Part shown: positions 34,494-42,772 of the stretch, in pieces
Numbering within the stretch: the first letter of the stretch is position 1
How the letters are laid out: each line of letters opens with the position of its first letter
Assembly: GCF_900176345.1 (NCBI RefSeq)
Contig: NZ_FWXU01000014.1
Span: 1 to 64,000, forward strand
Direction: 5' to 3'
From: Rhizobium sp. RU36D
GTDB taxonomy: Bacteria; Pseudomonadota; Alphaproteobacteria; Rhizobiales; Rhizobiaceae
DNA: 64,000 nt
Translations under genes and position numbers: made by a program
Notes under the pieces: generated by a model
Database searches by the model: none
What the model was told of the DNA's origin: nothing
Seen by the model: only the letters and a program-made list of their open reading frames with translations

Positions 34494-35147
34494 ATGACAG
34501 ACGCCACGCGCAAGCTGCGCAAGAACGACCCGGAGAAGACGCGCGAGGATATCCTGGCGGTCGCCACCGAGGAGTTTTCCGAGTTTGGGCTATCGGGGGG
34601 CCGGGTGGATGCCATCGCGGAGAAGACGCGCACCTCCAAGCGCATGATCTACTACTACTTCGGCAGCAAGGAAGGGCTTTATCTGGCTGTTCTGGAAAAG
34701 GCCTACCGCAAGATCCGATCGCTGGAAGCCGATCTTGAGCTTTCCGGAATGCCGCCGGCTCAAGCCCTGAAAACGCTGATTTCCACGACCTTCGACCATG
34801 ACGAGCGCAACCCGGATTTCGTGCGGCTGGTGTCGATCGAGAATATTCACCATGCCGTCCATATGCAGCGCTCGACCGAGCTTCGCGACGTCAACCTGTC
34901 GATCATCAGCACCATGACCGAGATCCTCGAGCGCGGCCGCGCCGACGGCACCTTCCGCCGCGACGTCGATGCCATCGACCTGCATATGCTGATCAGCGCC
35001 TTCTGCTTCTTCCGCGTCTCGAACCGCCACACCTTCGGCACCATCTTCCAGCGCGATTTGTCCGAGCCGCAATATTATGACCGGCACAAGCAGATGATCT
35101 CGGACGCGGTGCTGAGCTATCTGACGACCGCGGCACAGGAGGCGTGA
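34494..35147 (+). CDS. TetR-family regulator, probably of the dehydroshikimate gene
   Basis: 217 residues. The N-terminal helix-turn-helix is typical (TREDILAVATEEFSEFGLSG, VDAIAEKTRTSKRMIYYYFG, SKEGLYLAVLEKAYRKI). The C-terminal part (residues 75-215) is the ligand and dimer domain of the TetR_C class. It is transcribed divergently from the 3-dehydroshikimate dehydratase gene with an inverted repeat between, so local control by a quinate/shikimate-pathway compound is inferred. Confidence 0.88.
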   Translation: MTDATRKLRKNDPEKTREDILAVATEEFSEFGLSGGRVDAIAEKTRTSKRMIYYYFGSKEGLYLAVLEKAYRKIRSLEADLELSGMPPAQALKTLISTTFDHDERNPDFVRLVSIENIHHAVHMQRSTELRDVNLSIISTMTEILERGRADGTFRRDVDAIDLHMLISAFCFFRVSNRHTFGTIFQRDLSEPQYYDRHKQMISDAVLSYLTTAAQEA

Positions 35148-35255
35148 CGGGGTTCTTGGCAGATGGGCGGAGGGGGCGCTTGCCAGAATGGCCGCAACTA
35201 TTGCCATCGATCCGCTGCTGGCACATATTCAGGCTTGTCGGAAAGGACAAACCTC

Positions 35256-35522
35256 ATGCCACATGTCGCTCTCGGTAGCCATTACGAAGAATTCGTGCGC
35301 AAACAGCTTGAGTCCGGGCGTTTCAGCGATGCCAGCGAGGTTGTTCGTGCGGGTTTGCGGCTGCTGGAAGATTTGGAGCAGGCCCGTGATCGCTGGATCG
35401 ATGAGGAAATTCCAGCGCGTTACGATGATATGATGCGAGATCCTTCCTTGGCTGTTTCCGCTGAAAGCGTTCGCGCCCGGTTCGATGCCAAGCGCAAACG
35501 GGATGCGGGGCAAGCCGAATAA
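35256..35522 (+). CDS. parD: ParD-type antitoxin
   Basis: 88 residues of the ParD/CopG-like ribbon-helix-helix class: LGSHYEEFVRKQLESGRFSD, ASEVVRAGLRLLEDLEQA, then an acidic C-terminal tail that would wrap the toxin. A ribosome site (GAAAGGA) precedes the ATG at 35256; the frame is open earlier but without one. It is 3 bases upstream of parE, the usual antitoxin-first order, and would autoregulate the operon. Confidence 0.9.
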   Translation: MPHVALGSHYEEFVRKQLESGRFSDASEVVRAGLRLLEDLEQARDRWIDEEIPARYDDMMRDPSLAVSAESVRARFDAKRKRDAGQAE

Positions 35523-35525
35523 GGT

Positions 35526-35840
35526 ATGGCTTTCCGTGTCGTTTATCACCCACAGGCCGAAGCCGAGCTCGATACCCTCTATGCCGATATAGCTCTCTCC
35601 GCCGGCGCCCGTGTCGCCGGCGATTTTGTTGACGGCCTGATCAGCTACATCGAATCTCTCGAGACATTTCCCGAACGCGGAACCGTGCGGGAAAGCCGCA
35701 TTACAGGCCTGCGGATCATCGGATACCGCCGAAGCGTCAGCATCGCCTTCGCTGTCAGGGACGAAGATGTCCTCATACTCGGTGTTTTCGCGCGGGGCCG
35801 AAACATCACGGAAGCCACCCTGAGCGAAAGAGACGGCTGA
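35526..35840 (+). CDS. parE: ParE-type toxin
   Basis: 104 residues of the RelE/ParE superfamily: VVYHPQAEAELDTLYADIAL, FPERGTVRESRITGLRIIGY, RRSVSIAFAVRDEDVLILGV and the FARGRN C-terminus. ParE toxins generally poison DNA gyrase. It starts 3 bases after parD. Its 3' end is 22 bases from the convergent thiY gene end. Confidence 0.9.
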   Translation: MAFRVVYHPQAEAELDTLYADIALSAGARVAGDFVDGLISYIESLETFPERGTVRESRITGLRIIGYRRSVSIAFAVRDEDVLILGVFARGRNITEATLSERDG

Positions 35841-35862
35841 CAGAACCCGTTTCGTCTCGCCC

Positions 35863-36807
35863 TTACCGCAGCTCCACCGCAATCGCCTCCACGTCAGGCG
35901 CCGCCTTCACCAAACCGCTCTCCGCCAGGAAGGCGCCGAACCGCGCGTAGCGGGCGCGATCCAGCGCGGCCGGCCGCTTGGCGAAACGGGGCAGCGTGTC
36001 GGTGAAGGCTTGGGCGTTCAGCGTGTCTTCAAGATTGGGATAGGCCTTGACGAACAGCTGCCAGGCCTCCTCAGGATGGTTGGTGAGGTAGACGGCGGCC
36101 TTCTCGACGGCATGGAGGAAGCGCGGCAGGCGCGGATCGGCAATGAGATCGTTGCGGGTGACGAAGATCAGCTCGTCATACACGGGAACGCCGTGTTCCT
36201 CGGGAAAGAAGGCGCGGCCTTCATGGCCTTCGATCCGCATCTGCGTCAGTTCGAAATTGCGAAAGCCGCCCAGCGTCGCATCGACCTTGCCCGCAATCAG
36301 TGAGGGCGAGAGCGAGAAGTTCACGTTGATCAGCTCCACATCCGCCTTGGTGAGGCCGGCCGAGGCCAGCATCCGGCCCAGCATGGCATCCTCAAAGCCG
36401 CTGACCGAATAGCCGACACGCTTGCCCTTCAGATCCGCCAGTGTCTTGATCGCGCCGTCCGCCAGCACCGTCACCGTATTCAGCGGCGTTTCCACCAGCG
36501 TGCCGAAGCGCTTCAGCGGCAGGCCCGCCTCATGGTCGAGATAAAGATTAGGCTGGTAATGCACGCCGATATCGGCCTGCCCGGCAGAAACGAGCCGCGG
36601 CACGGCGGAGGGGTCGGATGGTGGGATCAGTTCCACCTCAAGTCCCTCCTCGGCAAAGAAGCCCTTTTCGGCGGCAATCACCATCGGCGCGTGATCGGGA
36701 TTGACGAACCATTCGAGCAGCACTGTCAGCCGGTCGGCGGCCGCGGCTGGAACGGCCGGCAGCAGGGCGAGCGCGAGCGTGAGTGATGTCAGAGCTTTGC
36801 GGATCAT
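35863..36807 (-). CDS. thiY: Thiamine-precursor binding protein (ThiY/NMT1-like)
   Basis: 314 residues: signal peptide (cleavage near AAAADR), then the NMT1/THI5-like fold with LLEWFVNPDHAPMVIAAEKG, LVSAGQADIGVHYQPNLYL and KGKRVGYSVSGFEDAML. ThiY binds N-formyl-4-amino-5-aminomethyl-2-methylpyrimidine (FAMP), a thiamine pyrimidine precursor. Its start overlaps the thiX stop in ATGA. The operon is preceded by a TPP riboswitch, which strongly supports the thiamine role. The start at 36807 excludes an earlier frame inside thiX. Confidence 0.88.
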   Translation of the reverse strand: MIRKALTSLTLALALLPAVPAAAADRLTVLLEWFVNPDHAPMVIAAEKGFFAEEGLEVELIPPSDPSAVPRLVSAGQADIGVHYQPNLYLDHEAGLPLKRFGTLVETPLNTVTVLADGAIKTLADLKGKRVGYSVSGFEDAMLGRMLASAGLTKADVELINVNFSLSPSLIAGKVDATLGGFRNFELTQMRIEGHEGRAFFPEEHGVPVYDELIFVTRNDLIADPRLPRFLHAVEKAAVYLTNHPEEAWQLFVKAYPNLEDTLNAQAFTDTLPRFAKRPAALDRARYARFGAFLAESGLVKAAPDVEAIAVELR

Positions 36808-37589
36808 GTCGTTGATCTCCAGAGGGGATGCGGGGAAGCGGGATGTCCCTGGGTTTCCATGGCCCAGGGCGTGAGGTGGCGCGTCGCGCGATCGACGGCG
36901 GACCGCATGACGACGGTCAGCGCGGCAAGCACGGCCATGGCGGCAAAGACGGTATCGGTCTGCATGCGGGCATTGGCCTGGACCATGACGAAGCCGAGGC
37001 CGCCCGAGGCGCCGACCCATTCGCCGATGACGGCACCGAGCGGGGCCAGCGGGGCGGCGACCCGCAGGCCGGTGGCAAGGCCGGGCAGGCCGAGCGGCAG
37101 GCGGATATGAATGAGCATCTGCCAGTGGCTGGCCTTCGTCAGTGCCGCGGCGTCAAGCAACTCGCGCGGCGTGCGGTTGAGACCGTCGGCAAAGGCGGAA
37201 GCCACGGGAAAGAAGATGATCAGCGTGGTCATCGCCACCTTCGACGCCATGCCGAAGCCCAGCCAGAGCACCAGCACGGGTGCCAGCACGAATACCGGAA
37301 AGGCCTGCAACACCAGCACCATGGGCCAGGCAAGCCGCCCCACCCGCGGCAAGGCCGCGACCGCAAAGGCAACGCCCGCGCCAACGAAACTGCCGGCGGC
37401 GAAACCCAGCAGGATTTCCGCTGATGTGATGAGCGCGTGTTCCGCGAGAAAGGCCGGCTGCCGTGCAAGTGCCTGTAGCACGCCGGCCGGCGACGGCAGG
37501 ATATAGCGCGGCGGCTGAAAACCGGAGACCACGGCCTGCCACAGCCCGAGCAACAGCGCGAGCGACAGGCCTGTATGGAGGAGGCGCAT
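36804..37589 (-). CDS. thiX: Thiamine-precursor ABC permease (ThiX-like)
   Basis: 261-residue permease of the SsuC/TauC/ThiX class with about six helices. The EAA-like loop is TPRELLDAAALTKASHWQML, followed by IRLPLGLPGLATGLRVAAPL; the first helix is LSLALLLGLWQAVVSG. It overlaps thiY by four bases. No thiZ ATPase gene is adjacent: upstream is a 23-codon ORF and the riboswitch, and downstream of thiY is the ParDE module. The ATPase would have to come from elsewhere. Confidence 0.85.
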   Translation of the reverse strand: MRLLHTGLSLALLLGLWQAVVSGFQPPRYILPSPAGVLQALARQPAFLAEHALITSAEILLGFAAGSFVGAGVAFAVAALPRVGRLAWPMVLVLQAFPVFVLAPVLVLWLGFGMASKVAMTTLIIFFPVASAFADGLNRTPRELLDAAALTKASHWQMLIHIRLPLGLPGLATGLRVAAPLAPLGAVIGEWVGASGGLGFVMVQANARMQTDTVFAAMAVLAALTVVMRSAVDRATRHLTPWAMETQGHPASPHPLWRSTT

Positions 37590-37593
37590 GGCT

Positions 37594-37665
37594 TCAGCCC
37601 TTGCGCCGTCGCTCTTTCGGTATCAGCGCGGGATTGCGCGTCGTGGGTGTCGATGGCAATGGCAT
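37594..37665 (-). CDS. Possible 23-residue leader ORF before thiX
   Basis: Encodes MPLPSTPTTRNPALIPKERR followed by RKG and ends in TGA four bases before the thiX start. A good ribosome site (CGGGAG, about 10 bases upstream) precedes its ATG. It lies between the TPP riboswitch and thiX, so translation of it could be the riboswitch-controlled step, or it could be the remnant of a lost gene. No family is recognised. Confidence 0.4.
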   Translation of the reverse strand: MPLPSTPTTRNPALIPKERRRKG

Positions 37666-37742
37666 ATCAAGATCTCCCGATAGATATCACGGAGATCCAG
37701 GCAAAGCGGAGAAGAGAAAGTGGCGCGAGATAGCCGTTTTCC

Positions 37743-37822
37743 GTTCCTACGCCGGCATGACCCGGATCAGGTTCAAGGGTCCGGCTCACCGCCATCTCAG
37801 CATCGTTCGATGCCCCCCTCGG
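37743..37822 (-). promoter_or_regulatory. TPP (THI-box) riboswitch
   Basis: On the minus strand the element shows the conserved parts in order: GAGGGGGGCATC, GCTGAGATGGCGGTGAGC, GACCCTTGAACCTGATCCGG and GTCATGCCGGCGTAGGAA. The ligand is thiamine pyrophosphate; the controlled genes are thiX and thiY, 150 bases downstream. Confidence 0.96.
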
Positions 37823-37955
37823 AATGGAGGCGAAAGTGGCGCAACGGGGTGGGGATGTCAACGGGGTTGTGGTGCGGCATCCCCGGACTTGCCATGGCCT
37901 GCCACGCGTGTTTTTTTGTCGCGTATTCCAATTTTCACACGGGGAGCGGGCCGGA

Positions 37956-38579
37956 GTGTCGTTGAAACAGCGTGCAAGAGTGAGTTCAGCAGCGGCCATA
38001 GTCGCGCTGGCAGCCACGCCATCCCTTGCGGACAGGATTGGCGATTATGAAGCCAACGAAACCGGAATATACTTCTTTGTCGACGTTGACGAAGAATATG
38101 TAAAATTCTCCTGCGAATTCTCTGAGAATTTCCGTAGCGACTACCTGCAGATCTTCGTTCCGCTGAAGCCAGCCACCTTACATGCTGCAACCGCGGAACA
38201 GGATGCGGCAGACGAGTCTTATCCAGGCTACACAAATTATTCGGTTGAGAGGTTTGCACTCTACCTGTCCTTCACGACGAAAGCCGAGAAAGGACAGCAT
38301 CCCATTGATGACGAATATATATTGCGCCTCGAAGAAATAACCTATGCAAACGATATGAACTATGACGGCGAATATGTGTGGGGGAGCAGATTTTTGATGT
38401 CTGCGGCGAATGCCAAGACGCTCATTGAAGTCCTCAGGACCAGTCCCAAGGCGGTTCTGCGTATAAATTCCTGGAACAAGACACTGGTGGAATATCCACT
38501 GCCGGAAAACGGCAAGAGCGCGGCGTTTGAAAGCTACAAGTCCTCGCCGTGCTGGAGCGTACAAAAACCGAAGAGCTAA
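37956..38579 (+). CDS. Unrecognised exported protein
   Basis: About 207 residues. A signal peptide is likely (SSAAAIVALAATPSLADRIG) when translation starts at GTG 37956, behind GGGGAG; the frame is open upstream to 37824. The mature part has beta-strand-rich stretches (YFFVDVDEEYVKFSCEFSEN, ALYLSFTTKAEKG, FLMSAANAKTLIEVLRTSP) and two cysteines. I do not recognise the family. The DNA is visibly A+T-richer than its neighbours and the codons are less biased, so recent acquisition is possible. Confidence 0.6.
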   Translation: MSLKQRARVSSAAAIVALAATPSLADRIGDYEANETGIYFFVDVDEEYVKFSCEFSENFRSDYLQIFVPLKPATLHAATAEQDAADESYPGYTNYSVERFALYLSFTTKAEKGQHPIDDEYILRLEEITYANDMNYDGEYVWGSRFLMSAANAKTLIEVLRTSPKAVLRINSWNKTLVEYPLPENGKSAAFESYKSSPCWSVQKPKS

Positions 38580-38586
38580 GCGGCCT

Positions 38587-39477
38587 CTACGCCGCCCCCT
38601 GCTCTCGGAAAAACTTCACGATGGCGGAAAAGTCCTCCCCGCCATGGCCGAGCTTTTCGAACAGGCCGTAGAGCTGGGCGGCCTGGGCGCCCAGCGGCGT
38701 GGTGGCGCCGCTGGCGAGTGCCGCTTCCTGGGCAAGGCGCAGGTCCTTCAGCATCAGTGCGGTGGCGAACCCCGGTTTATAGTCGTTGTTGGCAGGCGAT
38801 GTGGGCACCGGACCGGGCACCGGGCAATAGGTGTTGATGGACCAGCACTGGCCCGAGGAGGTGGAGGCAACATCGAACAGCGCCTGGTGCGACAGGCCGA
38901 GTTTCTCGCCCAGCACAAAGGCTTCGCCGACGGCGGCCATGGTGACGCCGAGGATCATGTTGTTGCAGATCTTGGCGGCCTGTCCCGAACCGGCGGCGCC
39001 GCAATGAACGATGCGCTTGCCCATGGCCTCCAGCACGGGTTTGCCCCGCGCGAAACTCTCGTCGGGACCGCCGACCATGAAGGTCAGCGTCGCTGCCGCC
39101 GCACCGCCGATGCCGCCGGAGACCGGCGCGTCAAGCGAAAGACAGCCCTTGTCCGCGGCAAGCGCGTGGGCCTTGCGGGCGCTGTCCACGTCGATGGTCG
39201 AGCAATCGATTAGCAGCGTGCCGGGAGAAACAAGCGCCACAAGTTCCGACCAGACTCCCAGCACATGGCGGCCGGCGGGCAGCATCGTGATGACGACAGA
39301 GGCGCCGGATACGGCCTCGTCCAGTGTTGCAAAGACCTGGATGCCGGCCTTTGCGGCCATATCTCGCGATGCTTCGGACAGGTCGAAGCCGCGCACGGCA
39401 TGGCCCGCCTTCACCAGATTGGCCGCCATCGGCCCGCCCATATTGCCGAGGCCGACAAAGGCCGTCACGCTTTTCAT
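38587..39477 (-). CDS. mmsB: 3-hydroxyisobutyrate dehydrogenase
   Basis: 296-residue NAD-dependent enzyme of valine degradation, oxidising 3-hydroxyisobutyrate to methylmalonate semialdehyde. The dinucleotide motif is FVGLGNMGGPMAANLVKAGH, the substrate loop is SLDAPVSGGIGGAAAATLTF, and the catalytic lysine is in GSGQAAKICNNMILGVTMA. Length fits the family. It is the third gene of an operon with an acyl-CoA dehydrogenase and a 3-hydroxyisobutyryl-CoA hydrolase, which supplies the matching substrate. Confidence 0.93.
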   Translation of the reverse strand: MKSVTAFVGLGNMGGPMAANLVKAGHAVRGFDLSEASRDMAAKAGIQVFATLDEAVSGASVVITMLPAGRHVLGVWSELVALVSPGTLLIDCSTIDVDSARKAHALAADKGCLSLDAPVSGGIGGAAAATLTFMVGGPDESFARGKPVLEAMGKRIVHCGAAGSGQAAKICNNMILGVTMAAVGEAFVLGEKLGLSHQALFDVASTSSGQCWSINTYCPVPGPVPTSPANNDYKPGFATALMLKDLRLAQEAALASGATTPLGAQAAQLYGLFEKLGHGGEDFSAIVKFFREQGAA

Positions 39478-39491
39478 GGCTGTCTCTCCCG

Positions 39492-40571
39492 CTATGGCCG
39501 CCCGAATGGCGGCTCTTGGTGTGGCTTAAAGAAGGGTGCGATGGTCCCCTCGGTGACTTCGGCCAGGCTTGCCGGCTGCCAGCGTGGATTGCGGTCCTTG
39601 TCGATGACCGCGGCGCGCACGCCCTCATGAAAATCGCCGAGTGTCAGGATCTGGGCGGAGCCGGCGAATTCCCTGTTCAGGCATTCCTCAAGACTTGGCG
39701 AGCCGCGCGCCAGCCGCAGCATCCGGAGCGCGATTTTCAACGCGGTCGGCGAGCGGGAATTGAGCACGCCGAGAATGCGTGCCGCAAACGCCCCCTCTTC
39801 CTGCTCCAGCGCCGCCAGAATGCCCTCTACCGTCTCATGAGCAAAGACCCGGTCGATCATCGCCCGGTCCGCATCACTAACAGGGGATGGCGGCGGCGTT
39901 TGCACAAAACGGGCGATCGCCGCGCTGACGGCGCCGGCACCTCCGCCGGGAGGGACGGCGGACAGCGCCTCGCGCAGCGCGGCGATCTTCTCTGATGGCA
40001 CGAAAGCGTCTGCAAGACCGACACGGATAGCGTCATCGGCGCCGATGATCTCGCCCGTGAGGCCCATGAACAGGCCGAATTCGCCCGGCTTGCGCGTCAA
40101 TAGCCAGGTCGCGCCGACATCGGGAAAGAAGCCAATCCCCGTTTCCGGCATGGCGAGCCGCAACCGCTCGGTGACGATGCGGTGGCTGCCATGGGCTGAT
40201 ATGCCGACGCCGCCGCCCATGGTGATGCCGTCCATGATGGCGATGTAGGGTTTCGGGAAATGGCTGATACGGGCATTCATGCGGTATTCGTCGCGCCAGA
40301 AGGCCGCGGCCTGGGCTGTCTTGCCCGCCTTCACGCTCTCCAAGACCTGCCGGATATCGCCGCCGGCGCATAACCCGCGCTCGCCCGCGCCGCAGACCAG
40401 CACGGCGGCGACGCTTGGCTCGCCTTCGAACCGGGTGAGCGCGGCATCGACCGCCTGCACCATCTCATAGGTCAGGCTGTTCAAGGCCTTTGGCCTGTTG
40501 AGCGTGATCACGCCGAGGGAGCCGGTCTGCTCGACCAGGACATGGTTTTCGGTATTCAAATCCGCGGTCAT
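39492..40571 (-). CDS. 3-hydroxyisobutyryl-CoA hydrolase
   Basis: 359 residues of the crotonase superfamily, in the longer branch that contains HIBYL-CoA hydrolases. The oxyanion-hole regions are VCGAGERGLCAGGDIRQVLE and IMDGITMGGGVGISAHGSHR; MPETGIGFFPDVGATWLL carries the catalytic glutamate typical of this branch. It hydrolyses 3-hydroxyisobutyryl-CoA in valine breakdown. It lies 14 bases upstream of mmsB and 4 bases after the acyl-CoA dehydrogenase. Confidence 0.9.
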   Translation of the reverse strand: MTADLNTENHVLVEQTGSLGVITLNRPKALNSLTYEMVQAVDAALTRFEGEPSVAAVLVCGAGERGLCAGGDIRQVLESVKAGKTAQAAAFWRDEYRMNARISHFPKPYIAIMDGITMGGGVGISAHGSHRIVTERLRLAMPETGIGFFPDVGATWLLTRKPGEFGLFMGLTGEIIGADDAIRVGLADAFVPSEKIAALREALSAVPPGGGAGAVSAAIARFVQTPPPSPVSDADRAMIDRVFAHETVEGILAALEQEEGAFAARILGVLNSRSPTALKIALRMLRLARGSPSLEECLNREFAGSAQILTLGDFHEGVRAAVIDKDRNPRWQPASLAEVTEGTIAPFFKPHQEPPFGRP

Positions 40572-40575
40572 GACA

Positions 40576-41724
40576 TTATCCGTTTCTGTGGCCGAGGACC
40601 GCCCTGGCGATGATCAGGCGCATGATCTCGTTGGTGCCCTCGAGGATCTGGTGGACGCGAAGATCCCGGACGATCTTCTCGATGCCGTATTCGCTGAGAT
40701 AGCCATAGCCGCCATGCAGTTGCAGCGCCTGGTTGGCCACCTCGAAACAACAGTCGGTCACCACGCGCTTGGCCATGGCGCAGAGCTTCGTGGCATCGGC
40801 CGCGCCGGCATCCAGCGCCACTGCCGCCCGCCACAGGAAGGTGCGGGCCACCTCGAGATCGGTTGCCATGTCGGCCAAGCGGAATTGCAGGGCCTGGAAG
40901 CTGTTGAGCTGCTGGCCGAAGGCGCGTCGTTCGCCCATATAGGCCAGCGTCCTGTCAAAGGCCGATTGCGCGCCGCCCAGCGAGGCGGCGGCGATGTTGA
41001 TGCGGCCGCCGTCAAGCCCGGACATGGCGATGCGAAAGCCCTCCCCCTCCGCGCCTAAGCGGTTTTCAGCGGAAACGCGCACGCGGTCCATGATAACAGC
41101 TCGGGTGGGCTGGGCATTCCAGCCCATCTTGCGCTCATTGGCTCCGAAGCTCAGGCCATCGGTTTCACGCGGCACAAGGAAGGCGGAAATGCCGCGCGGG
41201 CCAGCCTCGCCGGTACGGGCCATGACGATATAGACATCCGATGTGCCAGCCCCGGAGATGAACTGCTTCTGTCCCGTCAGCACGTAGTGGTCACCATCGC
41301 GCTCCGCGCGGGTGGCAAGTGCCGCCGCATCAGAGCCGGCGCCGGGCTCCGTCAGGCAATAGCTCGTCAGTTGTTGCATGGTCACGATGCCGGGCAGCCA
41401 CTGGGCGCGCTGCGCCTCGCTGCCGAACCTGTCGATCATGCCGGCGCACATGTTGTGGATCGAGATATAGGCGGCAATCGACGGACAGCCCGTGGCCAGC
41501 GCCTCGATGATGACGACCTGATCCAGCCGACCAAGGCCGGAGCCGCCGACATCCTCGCGCACGGTGATACCGCCCATGCCGAGAGCCGCGGCCTTTCGCA
41601 GGGTCTCCACCGGGAAATGCTTGTCGCGATCCCAATCCAGCGCAAAAGGTGCAAGCTCGTCCGCCGCAAACCCGCGCGCCATCTCGGCAATTGCCGCCTG
41701 CTCTTCGCTCAGGCCAAAATTCAT
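40576..41724 (-). CDS. Acyl-CoA dehydrogenase (isobutyryl-CoA dehydrogenase type)
   Basis: 382-residue FAD enzyme. Family motifs are YCLTEPGAGSDAAALATRAE, GGSGLGRLDQVVIIEALATG and the C-terminal DLRVHQILEGTNEIMRLIIA, with the catalytic glutamate in EGTNE. The operon context (HIBYL-CoA hydrolase, mmsB) points to isobutyryl-CoA as substrate. The start at 41724 (MNFGLSEEQ) matches the family; the longer frame adds seven residues. A LysR gene is divergent 100 bases away. Confidence 0.9.
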   Translation of the reverse strand: MNFGLSEEQAAIAEMARGFAADELAPFALDWDRDKHFPVETLRKAAALGMGGITVREDVGGSGLGRLDQVVIIEALATGCPSIAAYISIHNMCAGMIDRFGSEAQRAQWLPGIVTMQQLTSYCLTEPGAGSDAAALATRAERDGDHYVLTGQKQFISGAGTSDVYIVMARTGEAGPRGISAFLVPRETDGLSFGANERKMGWNAQPTRAVIMDRVRVSAENRLGAEGEGFRIAMSGLDGGRINIAAASLGGAQSAFDRTLAYMGERRAFGQQLNSFQALQFRLADMATDLEVARTFLWRAAVALDAGAADATKLCAMAKRVVTDCCFEVANQALQLHGGYGYLSEYGIEKIVRDLRVHQILEGTNEIMRLIIARAVLGHRNG

Positions 41725-41824
41725 GCTGCCCCCAGGTTCCTCCAAACCTATTTTCCACTATGCTTGCATGAAATTTCGCACCGCGATACCGTAAATATCT
41801 CACCTCACCTGTGCGGAAATTCGC

Positions 41825-42733
41825 ATGCAGAAGACGATCGATTGGGACCTTCTACGGTCGTTCCTCGCGGTGGCCCGCGCGGGAAAGCTGACCACGGCGG
41901 CGAGGCGCCTCAAGATCAACCATGCCACGCTGAGCCGCCGCATCTCGGCGCTGGAAGGCGCGCTCGGCGTGAAGCTGTTCGACCGGGACGTGGCGGGTTA
42001 TCGGCTGACCCCGCAGGGGGAGCGTCTTGTGGCGCGGGCAGAGGACATGGAAACCTCGGTCTTCGGGGCGCAAACCTCGATCGCGGAGGAAAGTGCGGCG
42101 GTCTCGGGCACGGTCAGGATCGGTTCTCCCGATGGCTTCGGCACGGCCTTCCTGGCGCCCCGGATCGGCGCGCTCTGCCAGATGCATCCGGAGCTCGATA
42201 TCGACCTTGTGGCCATGCCGCGCAGCTTCAACCTGTCCAAGCGGGAGGCGGATATCGCCATCGGCCTCTCCCAGCCGCAGGCCGAGCGCCTGCAGGGGCG
42301 CAAGCTCACGGATTACGAGCTGGGCGTCTATGGTGCGGCGGCCCGGGCGGCGGATTGGCAGGACCTGAAGACCAGCGACGACCTCGCCCGCCATCCCTTC
42401 ATCAGCTATATCGATGACCTGATCTTCGCGCCGGAACTCGACTATATCCCCTCGATATCCCGATCGATCGCGCCGCGGCTGCGCTCCTCCAGCGTGGTGG
42501 CGCAGATGCAGGCAACCGCCTCGGGGCTGGGGCTGTGCGTTCTGCCCTGCTTCCTGGCGGAAGGCGACCGGAGGCTGATGCGCATTCTGCCGCGGGAAGT
42601 CAGGCTGATCCGCAGCTTCTGGATAACAGTCCATGCCGATACCCGCAGCATGCCCCGCATCGCGGCCACGGCCGATTTCATTGCAAGACTGGTTCGGGAT
42701 GCCGAAAGCCTGTTTCTGCCGCCGCAGCCGTGA
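41825..42733 (+). CDS. LysR-family regulator of the valine-catabolism operon
   Basis: 302 residues. The N-terminal helix-turn-helix reads LLRSFLAVARAGKLTTAARR, LKINHATLSRRISALEGALG, VKLFDRDVAGYRLTPQGERL; the effector domain follows at about residues 90-295. It is divergent from the acyl-CoA dehydrogenase gene. The 100-base gap has related arms reading ATGAAATTTCGCAC and GTGCGGAAATTCGCAT, a plausible LysR binding region. Control by a branched-chain intermediate is inferred from context. Confidence 0.88.
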   Translation: MQKTIDWDLLRSFLAVARAGKLTTAARRLKINHATLSRRISALEGALGVKLFDRDVAGYRLTPQGERLVARAEDMETSVFGAQTSIAEESAAVSGTVRIGSPDGFGTAFLAPRIGALCQMHPELDIDLVAMPRSFNLSKREADIAIGLSQPQAERLQGRKLTDYELGVYGAAARAADWQDLKTSDDLARHPFISYIDDLIFAPELDYIPSISRSIAPRLRSSSVVAQMQATASGLGLCVLPCFLAEGDRRLMRILPREVRLIRSFWITVHADTRSMPRIAATADFIARLVRDAESLFLPPQP

Positions 42734-42772
42734 AGCGACCTTGCTTAAGGAGCCCCACCATCTGTGTGCCGC

